The notes: a model not told the origin generated them from the sequence alone. 58,666 nt of DNA from an uncultured Myroides sp. (GCA_913777665.1 CAJYTF010000032.1:1-58666); one strand, 5' to 3'. Numbered from the stretch's first letter, positions 41,982 to 50,786 are shown. Program-made: numbers and translations.

Positions 41982-43124
41982 ATGACAAAATATTTGTTTG
42001 GCTTTCTATTGCTATTTAATTACTCGTTTAGCCAAAATATCAATTATCCAATAAATAAAACCATAGCGACTTCTATTCCCAATGAAGTTAAAATTATAGG
42101 GCTTGGAGATCCTACGCATCAAGAAAACACCATAACAAAGTACCGGATAGATTTAATTAAAGAATTAGTTCAAGAAAAAGACTTCTCTATAATAGCGATT
42201 GAAGGTAATTTCTATGAAATTTATCATGGTTTTAAAAGTTTCTTAAAAACCAAAGATTATTCGTATATAGAAAAAGCAATGTACAGCCAATTAAATGCTG
42301 ATATTATGAAAGAGTTTTATGACTTTTTATATGAGCAGAATAAAAAGGGGAAAACCGTTTTATTTACAGGGTTTGATGTGCAATTTTCAGGGTCTGTATT
42401 TAGCACTTATTTAAAAGAAGATTTAAAAAAAGTAAGCAGCTTATCTGCAGAAGAAAAAGAAGATTTTGTCAATATAGTTGAGAAAGGCTCACATTCAGAT
42501 CTTAGAGGTTTTTTTAGAAATAATAAAAAATTAACCTCTAAAGTTCGTTCCTATTCTAAAAAAATTCTTGAAACTTTTAATCCTATTACTATAGATGATA
42601 AATATTTTGTTCAGGCACTTACCATATTATCTTATGATCCTGAAAATCTATCTGGAGATTATGATAATAACAGAGATTTTATAATGGCAAAAAATGTAGG
42701 CTTTTTAAGAAAAAACTTTGCAGATAGTAAAATTATTCTCTTTGGATCAAGTTCGCATCTAGTTAAATCACCTAAAGATATTTATACTCCGGGTTATTTG
42801 GATAATAGATATCCGTTAGGTTGGTATTTAAACGAAGCATTTTCTTCAGAATACTATTTTTTAGCTTATTCAGCACTATCAGGCAATAAATTAAGCATGT
42901 TTAATAAACCTGTTAAAATAGATAAGGTAATAGGTAATTCAATCGAAGGTCTTGTCAGCAAAGAACGTAAGCATGAAAACTTTGTAACTTCGCAAAATTA
43001 TCCACTTAAAAATACTATTCATTCAAGATTGTTAGGGCACACATTTTACAATATGAATTTATGGAATGTTGTTGACGGATTAGTTTTAATTGATAATGTT
43101 GAACCTTTTAGAATTATAAGATAA
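41982..43124 (+). CDS. erythromycin-esterase-like secreted protein
   Basis: A 380-residue exported protein: signal peptide 1-18 (cut after SFSQ). The body matches the erythromycin-esterase (EreA/Succinoglycan-biosynthesis) fold: IIGLGDPTHQENTITKYR resembles LGEATHGTREF, then FSIIAIEGNFYEIYHGF, and FGSSSHLVKS in place of the HNGHVAR motif. Key histidine H43 is kept, other ligands altered. Export and variation of the motifs argue against antibiotic resistance. Substrate unknown. AT-rich compared with its neighbours. Confidence 0.75.
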   Translation: MTKYLFGFLLLFNYSFSQNINYPINKTIATSIPNEVKIIGLGDPTHQENTITKYRIDLIKELVQEKDFSIIAIEGNFYEIYHGFKSFLKTKDYSYIEKAMYSQLNADIMKEFYDFLYEQNKKGKTVLFTGFDVQFSGSVFSTYLKEDLKKVSSLSAEEKEDFVNIVEKGSHSDLRGFFRNNKKLTSKVRSYSKKILETFNPITIDDKYFVQALTILSYDPENLSGDYDNNRDFIMAKNVGFLRKNFADSKIILFGSSSHLVKSPKDIYTPGYLDNRYPLGWYLNEAFSSEYYFLAYSALSGNKLSMFNKPVKIDKVIGNSIEGLVSKERKHENFVTSQNYPLKNTIHSRLLGHTFYNMNLWNVVDGLVLIDNVEPFRIIR

Positions 43125-43169
43125 AGCAATTCTAATACAAAACAATGTCAGAGTTTTTTGTTATTATTA

Positions 43170-43177
43170 TATCTTTG
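43170..43177 (+). promoter_or_regulatory. -7 promoter box for priA, close to the start codon
   Basis: TATCTTTG ends four bases before the chosen ATG (43182), which would give a nearly leaderless mRNA. Confidence 0.45.
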
Positions 43178-43181
43178 TTTT

Positions 43182-45632
43182 ATGGACTATTTTATAGATG
43201 TTATTGTACCCATAGCAGTAACAACTACTTTTACATATAGGGTTTCGCAGGCAGAATATAATTTTTTGCAGCCGGGCATGCGCGTTGCCGTTCCGTTTGG
43301 CAAACGTTTAGTTTATACCGCATTGGTGTTGAACAAACACAACCAGAAACCACAGCTTTACGAAGCTAAAGATATTCATACCATTATAGATGAAAAACCG
43401 ATTGTAACTCAAATTCAAATAGAATTTTGGCAATGGATTTCGCAATATTATATGTGTTCGTTAGGCGAAGTTTATAAAGCTGCACTGCCGAGTGCTTTTT
43501 TGTTGGAAAGCGAAACAATCTTGAGTTTAAACCGAGATTTGGTTGTTGATTTAAGATCATTGAACGATGATGAATTTTTGTTGTACGAAGCTTTTGAACA
43601 GCAGCCAATTCTTCGGTTTGATGAGGTTCAGAATATTCTAAACAAAAAGAAGGTTTTTGGTGTTATTGATGAATTATTGAAAAAAGATATTATTTATTTA
43701 AACCAGTACATTCACGAAAAATACAAACCTAAACTGGTTAAATACGTTGCATTACACGATAATTATAAAGAAGAAAAAAACTTAATAAACCTTTTAGATA
43801 ACGAATTAAAAACCGAAAAACAACGAGCGCTTGTTCTAAAGTATTTTCAGTTAAGTACGCAAAAAGCAACAATCGAGTTAAAAGAATTATTAAAAGAAGC
43901 AGAAGTTTCAACTGCTATTTTTAGTAATCTGGAGAAAAAACAGATTTTCACGATTTATACGTTAGCCGAAGACCGTGTACAATTTTCCGATGCTTTTTTG
44001 AACGATATTCAGTTTACTGATGCACAAACAACGGCTTTTCAATCAATAAAAAATCAGTTTGAAAAGCACGATGTAACCTTGTTAAACGCTGTAACGGGTG
44101 CCGGAAAAACCGAAATCTACATTAAATTGATACAAGAATGTATCGAAAAAAATCAGCAAGCCTTATTTTTAGTTCCCGAAATTGGTTTAACTACTCAATT
44201 GGTGCAGCGTTTAACGGCTTATTTTGGTAACAAGGTCGCTGTGTATAATTCTAAATATTCCGAAAACGAAAGGGTAGAGGTGTACCAGCATGTGTTGAAT
44301 CATACCGAAAATGCCCAAGTTGTCATAGGTTCTCGTTCATCGATCTTTCTTCCTTTTAAAAACCTGCAATTAATTATTGTCGATGAAGAACACGAAGCAA
44401 GCTACAAACAGGTCGATCCTGCACCACGTTTCCATACGCGCGATGCTGCTATTGTTTTGGCAAAAATGTTTCAAGCAAAAGTTTTGTTGGGATCGGCAAC
44501 GCCAAGTTTAGAAAGTTACTACAATGCGTATCAACAAAAATATGGTTATGTAGAATTAAACCAGCGTTTTACAAATGTGCAATTGCCTGAAATTGTTTTG
44601 GTCGATCTAAAAGAAGCACGCAGAAAAAAAGAAGTAAACGGAATTTTCAGCATAAAATTGATCGATGCCATTACCGAAGCACTTTACAATGGCGAGCAGG
44701 TTTTATTGTTTCAAAACCGTAGAGGATATTCACCTGTATTAGAGTGTTTAACCTGCGGAAATGTACCGCATTGTACGTCGTGCGATGTAAGTTTAACCTA
44801 TTATAAACGTCAAAATTATTTAAAGTGTCATTATTGCGGCTATACCATGTCAATTCCTACAAAATGCCATAGTTGTCATAGTACTGAATTGACTACCAAA
44901 GGTTTGGGAACCGAACAAATTGAAGATGCTTTACGTGCGATTTTTCCAAATAAACAAATTGCCCGAATGGATCAGGATACCACCCGAGGAAAATTTGCTT
45001 TTGAACGATTGATAGATGGATTTAAAAACCGTGAAATTGATATTATGGTGGGAACGCAAATGTTGGCAAAAGGTCTCGATTTTGATAATGTAACACTTGT
45101 AGGTATCATGAATGCCGATAGTATGCTGACCTTTCCTGATTTCCGAGCTTATGAACGTGCGTATCAGTTAATGACTCAGGTTGCAGGTCGTGCAGGTAGA
45201 AAAAACAAACAAGGAAAAGTATTGATCCAAACTTATAATCCGTACCACAACACCATACAACAGGTTACTCAAAACGATTTTAAAGCAATGTTTAAAGAGC
45301 AGATGTACGAACGATTGAACTTTAAATATCCACCGTTTTACCGTTTGATACGTTTGCAAATGAAACATACTGATTATAATAAAGTAAAAGAAGCATCAAC
45401 TTGGTTGGCAACAAATATGCGGAACAATATAAACGGAATTTTAGTTTTAGGTCCGCAGGAACCATCAATAAACAGAATTCGAAATCAGTATATCCAGATT
45501 GTTTTAATAAAACTTCCGCTTAACAAACCCGTGAATGTTCTAAAAACAGCTATTCAAAAAAGCATCAACAGCTTAGAAACCATTGGTATGTATAAAGGCG
45601 TAAAAACAACCATAAGTGTTGATTTTTATTAG
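43182..45632 (+). CDS. priA: primosomal helicase PriA
   Basis: An 816-residue (from the ATG at 43182, MDYFIDVIVP) replication-restart DNA helicase. N-terminal 3'-DNA-binding domain (to about 100), winged helix, helicase core with Walker A GAGKT at about 306-310, DEEH box IIVDEEHEAS, and zinc-binding cysteines in the CLTCGNVPHCTSC and CHYCG...CHSC stretch. The motif QVAGRAGR is helicase motif VI. Complete. Start is preferred to the upstream one because of the promoter box. Confidence 0.96.
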   Translation: MDYFIDVIVPIAVTTTFTYRVSQAEYNFLQPGMRVAVPFGKRLVYTALVLNKHNQKPQLYEAKDIHTIIDEKPIVTQIQIEFWQWISQYYMCSLGEVYKAALPSAFLLESETILSLNRDLVVDLRSLNDDEFLLYEAFEQQPILRFDEVQNILNKKKVFGVIDELLKKDIIYLNQYIHEKYKPKLVKYVALHDNYKEEKNLINLLDNELKTEKQRALVLKYFQLSTQKATIELKELLKEAEVSTAIFSNLEKKQIFTIYTLAEDRVQFSDAFLNDIQFTDAQTTAFQSIKNQFEKHDVTLLNAVTGAGKTEIYIKLIQECIEKNQQALFLVPEIGLTTQLVQRLTAYFGNKVAVYNSKYSENERVEVYQHVLNHTENAQVVIGSRSSIFLPFKNLQLIIVDEEHEASYKQVDPAPRFHTRDAAIVLAKMFQAKVLLGSATPSLESYYNAYQQKYGYVELNQRFTNVQLPEIVLVDLKEARRKKEVNGIFSIKLIDAITEALYNGEQVLLFQNRRGYSPVLECLTCGNVPHCTSCDVSLTYYKRQNYLKCHYCGYTMSIPTKCHSCHSTELTTKGLGTEQIEDALRAIFPNKQIARMDQDTTRGKFAFERLIDGFKNREIDIMVGTQMLAKGLDFDNVTLVGIMNADSMLTFPDFRAYERAYQLMTQVAGRAGRKNKQGKVLIQTYNPYHNTIQQVTQNDFKAMFKEQMYERLNFKYPPFYRLIRLQMKHTDYNKVKEASTWLATNMRNNINGILVLGPQEPSINRIRNQYIQIVLIKLPLNKPVNVLKTAIQKSINSLETIGMYKGVKTTISVDFY

Positions 45633-45737
45633 ATTGATATGCTATTTATTTTGAAATAAATTTGTCTATTCAAGTAGGTTTTCGAAGCAAGTTGAAGACA
45701 ATAAATCAAAGTGAACTAGTTTTTATTCTTAATGAAA

Positions 45738-45764
45738 AAAAACAGCCCTTTAAAGGCTGTTTTT
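45738..45764. terminator. bidirectional terminator, priA/lipoprotein
   Basis: AAAAACAGCC / GGCTGTTTTT stem with a seven-base loop between two convergent genes. Confidence 0.87.
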
Positions 45765-45774
45765 AATGTTAAAA

Positions 45775-46539
45775 TTATTCTCTTAAATAATCTCTTTGCA
45801 ATTGGATATTTAATCTTGATAAATAATCAATTTCATTTTTTGGTAACTTATCCCAAGTTTTCTTTGAGTTAAAAACTTGCTTACTCAATTGTTTTTCTGA
45901 TATTTCACCTGCTCTAAATTTTTCTAAAACAATCATATTGTCAAAAAAAAGTCTAATTCCTTTTTTAAATTCACCTGATTTTGTTGGTAATGAAGTTTTC
46001 GAAATTTCCAAAATATTAAAATTAAACCAATTATTAACAATTTCTTCTCTTAAGCCATAATTAGATTTCTTTAAATAATTGATAGTTCCATCATAATTTT
46101 TACTAATAAATCCATCAAAATAAACTAATTCATTATTTTCAAAAGTTTTTACGATTTGATAAATACTATCGTTAGCAATATTGCTTTTAGAAATAATATA
46201 AGAACATTGAAATTCAATATTGTCAAAATTATCTTTATAATAATCAGGTTTTAATTTAAATTCCAAATAAACAGTTTCATCGAATTCTTTTTTTGAAATA
46301 TCAGATATCTTACCTTTCCAATTTTCAAAAAAATAAACACTATCGATTTTTTGTAAAAGTTTAGATTCATAATCCTTTTTTAATTCGTCCTGTTCTAATT
46401 CATTTTTATAGGTTACTAATTGCCATGATTTTACAAAATCAATAAAATTTTGTTGAATTTCATTTTCATATTTTTTTGGTTCTTTTTTATCACAAGAAAC
46501 TAAAACAACAACAAAAAACAATAGTAATGCATTTTTCAT
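45775..46539 (-). CDS. lipoprotein of unknown function
   Basis: 254 residues; lipoprotein signal with lipobox LVSC (C16). The rest is soluble, Lys/Glu/Asn rich, with a FIDFVKSWQLVTYKNELEQ helix near the start and a terminal LNIQLQRDYL segment. Not recognised. AT-rich lineage-specific gene between priA and the ribosomal operon. Followed upstream by a 46540-46772 gap. Confidence 0.7.
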   Translation of the reverse strand: MKNALLLFFVVVLVSCDKKEPKKYENEIQQNFIDFVKSWQLVTYKNELEQDELKKDYESKLLQKIDSVYFFENWKGKISDISKKEFDETVYLEFKLKPDYYKDNFDNIEFQCSYIISKSNIANDSIYQIVKTFENNELVYFDGFISKNYDGTINYLKKSNYGLREEIVNNWFNFNILEISKTSLPTKSGEFKKGIRLFFDNMIVLEKFRAGEISEKQLSKQVFNSKKTWDKLPKNEIDYLSRLNIQLQRDYLRE

Positions 46540-46634
46540 ATTTAATTATTTTGTAAAATTTGTTACAAAAATATCATTTAATAACATAATAAAAAATAGA
46601 TAAACCCAAAATCAATTGATTTCAGATGAAAATT

Positions 46635-46674
46635 GAGATTCTTCATTCCACTTCGTTTCATTCAGAATGACAGG
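46635..46674. repeat. short intergenic palindromic repeat
   Basis: GATTCTTCATTCC ... TTCATTCAGAATGACAGG contains an ATTCT/AGAAT inverted pair and resembles the common Bacteroidetes repeats ending in AGAATGACA. Confidence 0.5.
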
Positions 46675-46706
46675 TTTAATTATGTCAAAAATAAATCTAC
46701 AAACCA

Positions 46707-46738
46707 TTTGCTAATAAAAATAAACTGTTATATATTTG
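46707..46738 (+). promoter_or_regulatory. complete Bacteroidetes promoter for the rpsF operon
   Basis: TTTG at 46707-46710, 20-bp spacer, TATATTTG at 46731-46738. The leader to the rpsF ATG is only about 30 nt. Confidence 0.83.
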
Positions 46739-46772
46739 CACCCAATTTTATAACAAATTAAATAGAATTATT

Positions 46773-47114
46773 ATGAATCATTATGAAACTGTTTTCATTT
46801 TGAATCCCGTTTTATCTGAAACTCAGGTAAAGGAAACAGTACAGAAATTCGAAGATTTTCTTGCTTCAAAAGGGGCTAAAATGATCTCTAAAGAAGATTG
46901 GGGCTTAAAAAAATTAGCTTACGAAATTCAAAACAAAAAAAGTGGTTTTTACCATTTATTCGAGTACACTGTACCAGGTGATGCAATCATTGGTTTAGAA
47001 ACAGAATTCCGTCGTGACGAAAGAATCATGCGTTTCTTAACAGTAGCATTAGACAAACATGCTATTTCTTGGGCAGAAAGAAGAAGAGAAAAATTAAAAA
47101 CTAAAAAAGCGTAA
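46773..47114 (+). CDS. rpsF: 30S ribosomal protein S6
   Basis: 113 residues, starting [10 protein letters not shown], with the RNA-binding ferredoxin-like fold and [22 protein letters not shown]6 forms a heterodimer with S18 on the platform of the small subunit. First gene of rpsF-rpsR-rplI, five bases before rpsR. The promoter with a short leader leaves little room for the S6:S18 autoregulatory leader known elsewhere. Confidence 0.98.
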   Translation: MNHYETVFILNPVLSETQVKETVQKFEDFLASKGAKMISKEDWGLKKLAYEIQNKKSGFYHLFEYTVPGDAIIGLETEFRRDERIMRFLTVALDKHAISWAERRREKLKTKKA

Positions 47115-47119
47115 CTATC

Positions 47120-47416
47120 ATGTCAAACATTGAGCAATCTGCAAAAGGTAAAAAAGACGGAGATATCAGATATTTAACGCCTTTAAACATTGAAACTAAC
47201 AAAACTAAAAAATATTGTCGTTTCAAAAAATCTGGAATCAAATACATCGATTATAAAGATGCTGATTTCTTATTAAAATTCGTTAACGAGCAAGGTAAAA
47301 TTTTACCACGTCGTTTAACAGGAACTTCTTTAAAATACCAAAGAAAAGTATCTGTAGCTGTAAAACGTGCACGTCACTTAGCTTTAATGCCTTACGTTGC
47401 AGATTTATTAAAATAA
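47120..47416 (+). CDS. rpsR: 30S ribosomal protein S18
   Basis: 98 residues with the [22 protein letters not shown] core and [31 protein letters not shown] tail of the family; the N-terminus carries an extra acidic-basic leader. Partner of S6. Second in the ribosomal operon, with a 63-bp spacer to rplI that holds a folded element. Confidence 0.98.
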   Translation: MSNIEQSAKGKKDGDIRYLTPLNIETNKTKKYCRFKKSGIKYIDYKDADFLLKFVNEQGKILPRRLTGTSLKYQRKVSVAVKRARHLALMPYVADLLK

Positions 47417-47428
47417 TAACAAATTAAA

Positions 47429-47479
47429 GTTGTTGCCTCGCTACCGGCGGGCTAACTTCTTATTAAAAAGGACAACAAC
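47429..47479 (+). promoter_or_regulatory. structured RNA element controlling access to the rplI start
   Basis: GTTGTTG (47429-47435) pairs with CAACAAC (47473-47479), the base just before ATG. Inside, GCC-T-CGC / GCG-GGC with loop TACCG (47435-47452) forms a GC-rich hairpin striking in this AT-rich genome. The Shine-Dalgarno AAAAAGGA lies in the remaining loop. Seen in sequence; regulatory role is inferred. Confidence 0.55.
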
Positions 47480-47920
47480 ATGGAAATTATCTTAAAACAA
47501 GATGTTCAAAAATTAGGATTTAAAGACGATGTAGTAACTGTAAAACCAGGTTACGGTCGTAATTTCTTAATTCCTCAAGGTATGGCTGTATTGGCTACAC
47601 CTTCTGCTAAAAAAGTTTTAGCAGAAAACTTAAGACAAAGAGCTCACAAAGAAGCTAAATTAATTGCAGACGCTAACGCAGTTGCTGATGCATTAAAAGC
47701 TTTAGAGATCAAGATCGCTGTTAAAGCTGGTGGTGAAAAATTATTCGGTTCGGTAACGAACGCTGATATTGCTGCTGCTTTAGAATCTAACGGTCAGTCA
47801 ATCGACAAAAAATTCATTACTTCAGGTACAATCAAACGTTTAGGTAAATATGCTGCAAACGTACGTTTACACCGCGATGTAATTGTTGAATTACCATACG
47901 AAGTTGTTGCTGCTGAGTAA
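47480..47920 (+). CDS. rplI: 50S ribosomal protein L9
   Basis: 146 residues: N-terminal MEIILKQDVQKLGFKDDVVTVKPGYGRNFLIPQG with the long central helix and C-terminal domain (about 80-146). L9 stabilises the L1 stalk base and affects translation fidelity. Last of the operon. It has a clear ribosome-binding site (AAAAAGGA), uncommon in Bacteroidetes, with an inverted repeat around it. Confidence 0.98.
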   Translation: MEIILKQDVQKLGFKDDVVTVKPGYGRNFLIPQGMAVLATPSAKKVLAENLRQRAHKEAKLIADANAVADALKALEIKIAVKAGGEKLFGSVTNADIAAALESNGQSIDKKFITSGTIKRLGKYAANVRLHRDVIVELPYEVVAAE

Positions 47921-47942
47921 TTAGTTGCAAAATAGTATATTG

Positions 47943-47972
47943 AAAACCTTCTTTTTAAAGAAGGTTTTTTTA
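47943..47972 (+). terminator. terminator of the rpsF-rpsR-rplI operon
   Basis: AAAACCTTCTTT / AAAGAAGGTTTT stem with T-run. Confidence 0.87.
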
Positions 47973-47985
47973 TTAAATTTATCGA

Positions 47986-48555
47986 ATGAATTTTACAGAT
48001 TTAAACAAAAAACTTATCGGTAATTCCAGCCACATTACTATAACAACCTACGATTCTCCGTTAGGTTTAATGTTTTTGGGTGCTACCGAAAACGGAATTT
48101 GTCTGGCTGAATTTTATGATCGAATTCATTTAGAAAAAACACTTTTAAAGTTAGCCGAAAATTTAAAGGCACAGTTTGTTGTGGAAGAAAATCAGTATTT
48201 AATTCAATTAAAAGAAGAACTTGCTTTATATTTCGATAAAAAACTCCATGAATTTACTGTTCCGTTGGTATTAACAGGAACCGATTTTCAGCAGAAAGTG
48301 TTTCAATCCTTAATTAAAATTCCGTACGGAAGCACATCAACCTATAAAAATCAGGCTATTGTTTTGGGCGATTTAAAAGCTATTCGTGCCGTTGCAACTG
48401 CCAATGGATTAAATAAAATTGCCGTTGTAATTCCGTGCCATAGAATTATTGGAAGTGATGGTTCAATGGTTGGTTACGCCGGGGGGATACACAGAAAAGA
48501 AGCGTTATTGCATCTTGAAGGCGCTTTGCAGCAAACACAACTAAGTTTATTGTAG
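47986..48555 (+). CDS. O6-methylguanine-DNA alkyltransferase
   Basis: A 189-residue suicide DNA repair protein taking alkyl groups from O6-alkylguanine. Active site IPCHRIIG with C151, the DNA-binding helix IPYGSTSTYKNQA at about 112-124 and VGYAGGIHRKEALL. The N-terminal part is a typical Ogt domain without an Ada Cys-rich region. It starts close to the ribosomal terminator; the WYL regulator gene follows three bases later. Confidence 0.94.
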   Translation: MNFTDLNKKLIGNSSHITITTYDSPLGLMFLGATENGICLAEFYDRIHLEKTLLKLAENLKAQFVVEENQYLIQLKEELALYFDKKLHEFTVPLVLTGTDFQQKVFQSLIKIPYGSTSTYKNQAIVLGDLKAIRAVATANGLNKIAVVIPCHRIIGSDGSMVGYAGGIHRKEALLHLEGALQQTQLSLL

Positions 48556-48558
48556 TTT

Positions 48559-49521
48559 ATGAGCGAGCTTGATGTAAAGAAATTTAATCGTATTTTAAGC
48601 ATTTATGTGCAGTTGCAATCGCGAAATTGGATTACGGCACAACAATTTGCAGATCGTTATCAGGTTAGTATTCGAACTATTTATCGAGATATAAAAGCGT
48701 TGGAAAATGCCGGGGTTCCTATTTATAACGAGCAAGGGAAAGGTTATGCTTTGGTTGAAGGATACAAAATTCCACCGACCATTTTTACAAAAGATGAAGC
48801 GTTTAGTTTTGTAATTGCTGAAAAGTTGATGGAAAAGTATGCCGATAAAAAAATGAGTTTCAATTTTTCATCAGCCTTACATAAAATGAAAGCGGTTTTA
48901 CGATCTAGCGAAAAAGAAAATGTGGCTTTAATTGAAGATCAGTTTTTAATATTTGATACTGCATCAAACGAAACATCAAACGAAGTTCTTTCAATTTTGT
49001 TGGAAAGTATCGTATCGAAAAAGCAGATAGAAATTTCATACCAAAAACCTGGAGAAAGTAAAGCTGATAAGCGACTTTTAGAACCCATCGGAATTTTTTA
49101 CGAACATGATTATTGGTACTTTATGGCTTTTTGCTATTTGCGGAATGATTACCGTCAGTTTAGAATTGATCGTGTAAAGCAAATTTTAAATACTGATGTT
49201 TCTTTTAATTGCGAACACAAACAGTTAGATTATTTTCTGAATGCAAAAAAACAAGCGGAAATTATAAAAACAACGGTTAAAATTTTAGCACCTAAAAAAT
49301 CGGCACATTATTTTAATTGGGATCGAAATACGTATGGTTTTGTATCGGAAAAAGAACTAAATGATAAAATGGAATTAACATTTGAAACCATTACACATCT
49401 ACAGTATTTTGCCCGCTGGTTTTTAATGTTTTCTGCCGAAGCTGAAATCACTGAACCTTTAGAATTGAAACAGATTGTTGCCGATTTATTACAAAAGGCG
49501 ATTGAAAATACTAGAAGCTAA
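48559..49521 (+). CDS. YafY-type HTH/WYL-domain transcriptional regulator
   Basis: 320 residues: N-terminal winged helix (about 8-65, with WITAQQFADRYQVSIRTIYRDIKAL) and a WYL domain (about 145-230 with ISYQKPG, LLEPIGIFYEHDYWYFMAFC and DYRQFRIDRVKQI), ending in a WCX-like segment. WYL domains sense single-stranded nucleic acid or small ligands and often control stress or defence genes. It is coupled to the alkyltransferase gene, so may respond to DNA damage; inference. Confidence 0.9.
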   Translation: MSELDVKKFNRILSIYVQLQSRNWITAQQFADRYQVSIRTIYRDIKALENAGVPIYNEQGKGYALVEGYKIPPTIFTKDEAFSFVIAEKLMEKYADKKMSFNFSSALHKMKAVLRSSEKENVALIEDQFLIFDTASNETSNEVLSILLESIVSKKQIEISYQKPGESKADKRLLEPIGIFYEHDYWYFMAFCYLRNDYRQFRIDRVKQILNTDVSFNCEHKQLDYFLNAKKQAEIIKTTVKILAPKKSAHYFNWDRNTYGFVSEKELNDKMELTFETITHLQYFARWFLMFSAEAEITEPLELKQIVADLLQKAIENTRS

Positions 49522-49561
49522 ATGATAAGTTTGAAAAGTATTAAAGTGTCATATACTGAAA

Positions 49562-49906
49562 TTAAATCTTTCTTAAAGCCTTTTCAACAGCAACAATCAT
49601 TAAAATACTACCACTAATCATACAAAACATACCAATTGCTAAATCTATATTTTCGTTGGTTTTAAACAATCCTTTTGATGGAGCGATCAATGTAAAAATT
49701 AAACCGGTAAACATCATTATTTTGGCGCTGTATGTTTGTGCGAAATCCCATTTTTGCTGACTTTGCATTGATGTTTGGGTTCGGTATCCATACAAACCAT
49801 TGATATTTTTTGGTGGAAAAACATATAGTATTATTCCGGCAAGTATAAAAACAATGCCTACACAAAGCAGCATTTGGTTACAGTATTCTAAAATAGTATT
49901 TATCAT
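49562..49906 (-). CDS. SdpI-family membrane protein
   Basis: A 114-residue protein with three helices (about 12-30, 61-80, 86-106). The YGYRTQTSMQSQQKWDFAQ loop (39-57) is the SdpI signature. SdpI in Bacillus gives immunity to the SdpC toxin and sequesters the SdpR regulator; no sdpC is here, so the function is unknown. Last of the DUF2089-led operon; overlaps the preceding DUF3784 gene by four bases. Confidence 0.83.
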   Translation of the reverse strand: MINTILEYCNQMLLCVGIVFILAGIILYVFPPKNINGLYGYRTQTSMQSQQKWDFAQTYSAKIMMFTGLIFTLIAPSKGLFKTNENIDLAIGMFCMISGSILMIVAVEKALRKI

Positions 49907-50334
49907 AAGTTATTAGATGTTAATTCGTTTAAAGGTGTTGTGTAAATAAGGTAAGTGACAAATAATCCGCCAAAAAATAGAAAAGCTAGCATAAATCGTT
50001 GAAACCATAGTTCCCAAGGTTTATAAACGTTTTTATCGTAATTTGATCCTAAAAAGAACAATGGAATAAATCCCCAGCTTAATCCTAATGTCATGGCAAT
50101 GAACATAAATTTTAAGTTGTCTATGAATAGATTTATCAAACTAACAACAACCAGATAAGCGGAAATGCTGTAAAAAATAATTTTGTGAATTTTTACAATT
50201 CCTTTAAAATTTACCTTCTTTTTTCGCTCATCACTCATGGTATTGTAACCAGAAAGTAAACTGCCTGCGTTTTCTTCGTTTAAAAGACTTGTTAAAAAGC
50301 AAAGAATAAAAGCAATGATGAAACCTGCGTACAT
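49903..50334 (-). CDS. DUF3784-type membrane protein
   Basis: 143 residues with four helices (about 1-15, 52-70, 76-97, 114-134). Contains the DUF3784 motif GYNTMSDERKKK at about 29-40, which resembles the cytosolic loop of the SdpI group. Overlap of one base with the PH-domain gene and four with the SdpI gene. Function unknown. Confidence 0.78.
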   Translation of the reverse strand: MYAGFIIAFILCFLTSLLNEENAGSLLSGYNTMSDERKKKVNFKGIVKIHKIIFYSISAYLVVVSLINLFIDNLKFMFIAMTLGLSWGFIPLFFLGSNYDKNVYKPWELWFQRFMLAFLFFGGLFVTYLIYTTPLNELTSNNL

Positions 50335-50786
50335 TATTTAGTGTTTAATTGTTCTACTACATTTTCTAATTCTTTTGGTTTCTGCGTGCCAATCACCAGC
50401 TGTTTTCCGTTTTTTAATTTTATGTACAACCCTTTCTTACCACGTACATTGTAAACTGTTCCGTAGCTTGTCCACAAGCGAATTCCCCAACCACCGACAA
50501 AACCGTAGTTTATGACTTTCATTGTTTCGATATCTGCCAAATTAATGGTTTTCCAAACAAACGGGAAGTACGTTAATTGAATGTTTTGTTGTGTAATTGT
50601 AGTTTTCATTCGCATTATTACAAAAAGTATAATGACCAAAACGATTATTATTAGCCCCGAAAAACCACCTGATTTTTGGGTTGTTTCTTTAAAAAGTAGT
50701 ATTGCAGGAACTGCTAAACTTGTCGCTAACAAAAGCCACAACCACCATTGGTTAAAGCGTTGGTTTTCTGTGAATAGGGGTTTCAT
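50334..50786 (-). CDS. bacterial PH-domain membrane protein
   Basis: 150 residues: two N-terminal helices (about 14-32 and 40-58) and a cytosolic strand-rich domain (about 60-148) of the bacterial pleckstrin-homology type, including a LADIETMKVINYG and KGLYIKLKNGKQLVIGTQKPKEL pattern. Overlaps the hydrolase gene by four bases. Ligand unknown. Confidence 0.8.
   Translation of the reverse strand: MKPLFTENQRFNQWWLWLLLATSLAVPAILLFKETTQKSGGFSGLIIIVLVIILFVIMRMKTTITQQNIQLTYFPFVWKTINLADIETMKVINYGFVGGWGIRLWTSYGTVYNVRGKKGLYIKLKNGKQLVIGTQKPKELENVVEQLNTK

Noticed and set aside
41982..43124. Macrolide resistance gene
   Set aside because: The protein is exported and its active-site motifs differ from EreA/EreB; resistance cannot be claimed.
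46540..46706. tRNA or small RNA in the gap ahead of the ribosomal operon
   Set aside because: No cloverleaf or known RNA pattern; the sequence is AT-rich with a short repeat.
49562..49906. SdpC-type toxin/immunity pair
   Set aside because: SdpI-like protein present, but no toxin precursor or SdpA/SdpB homologue in the operon.
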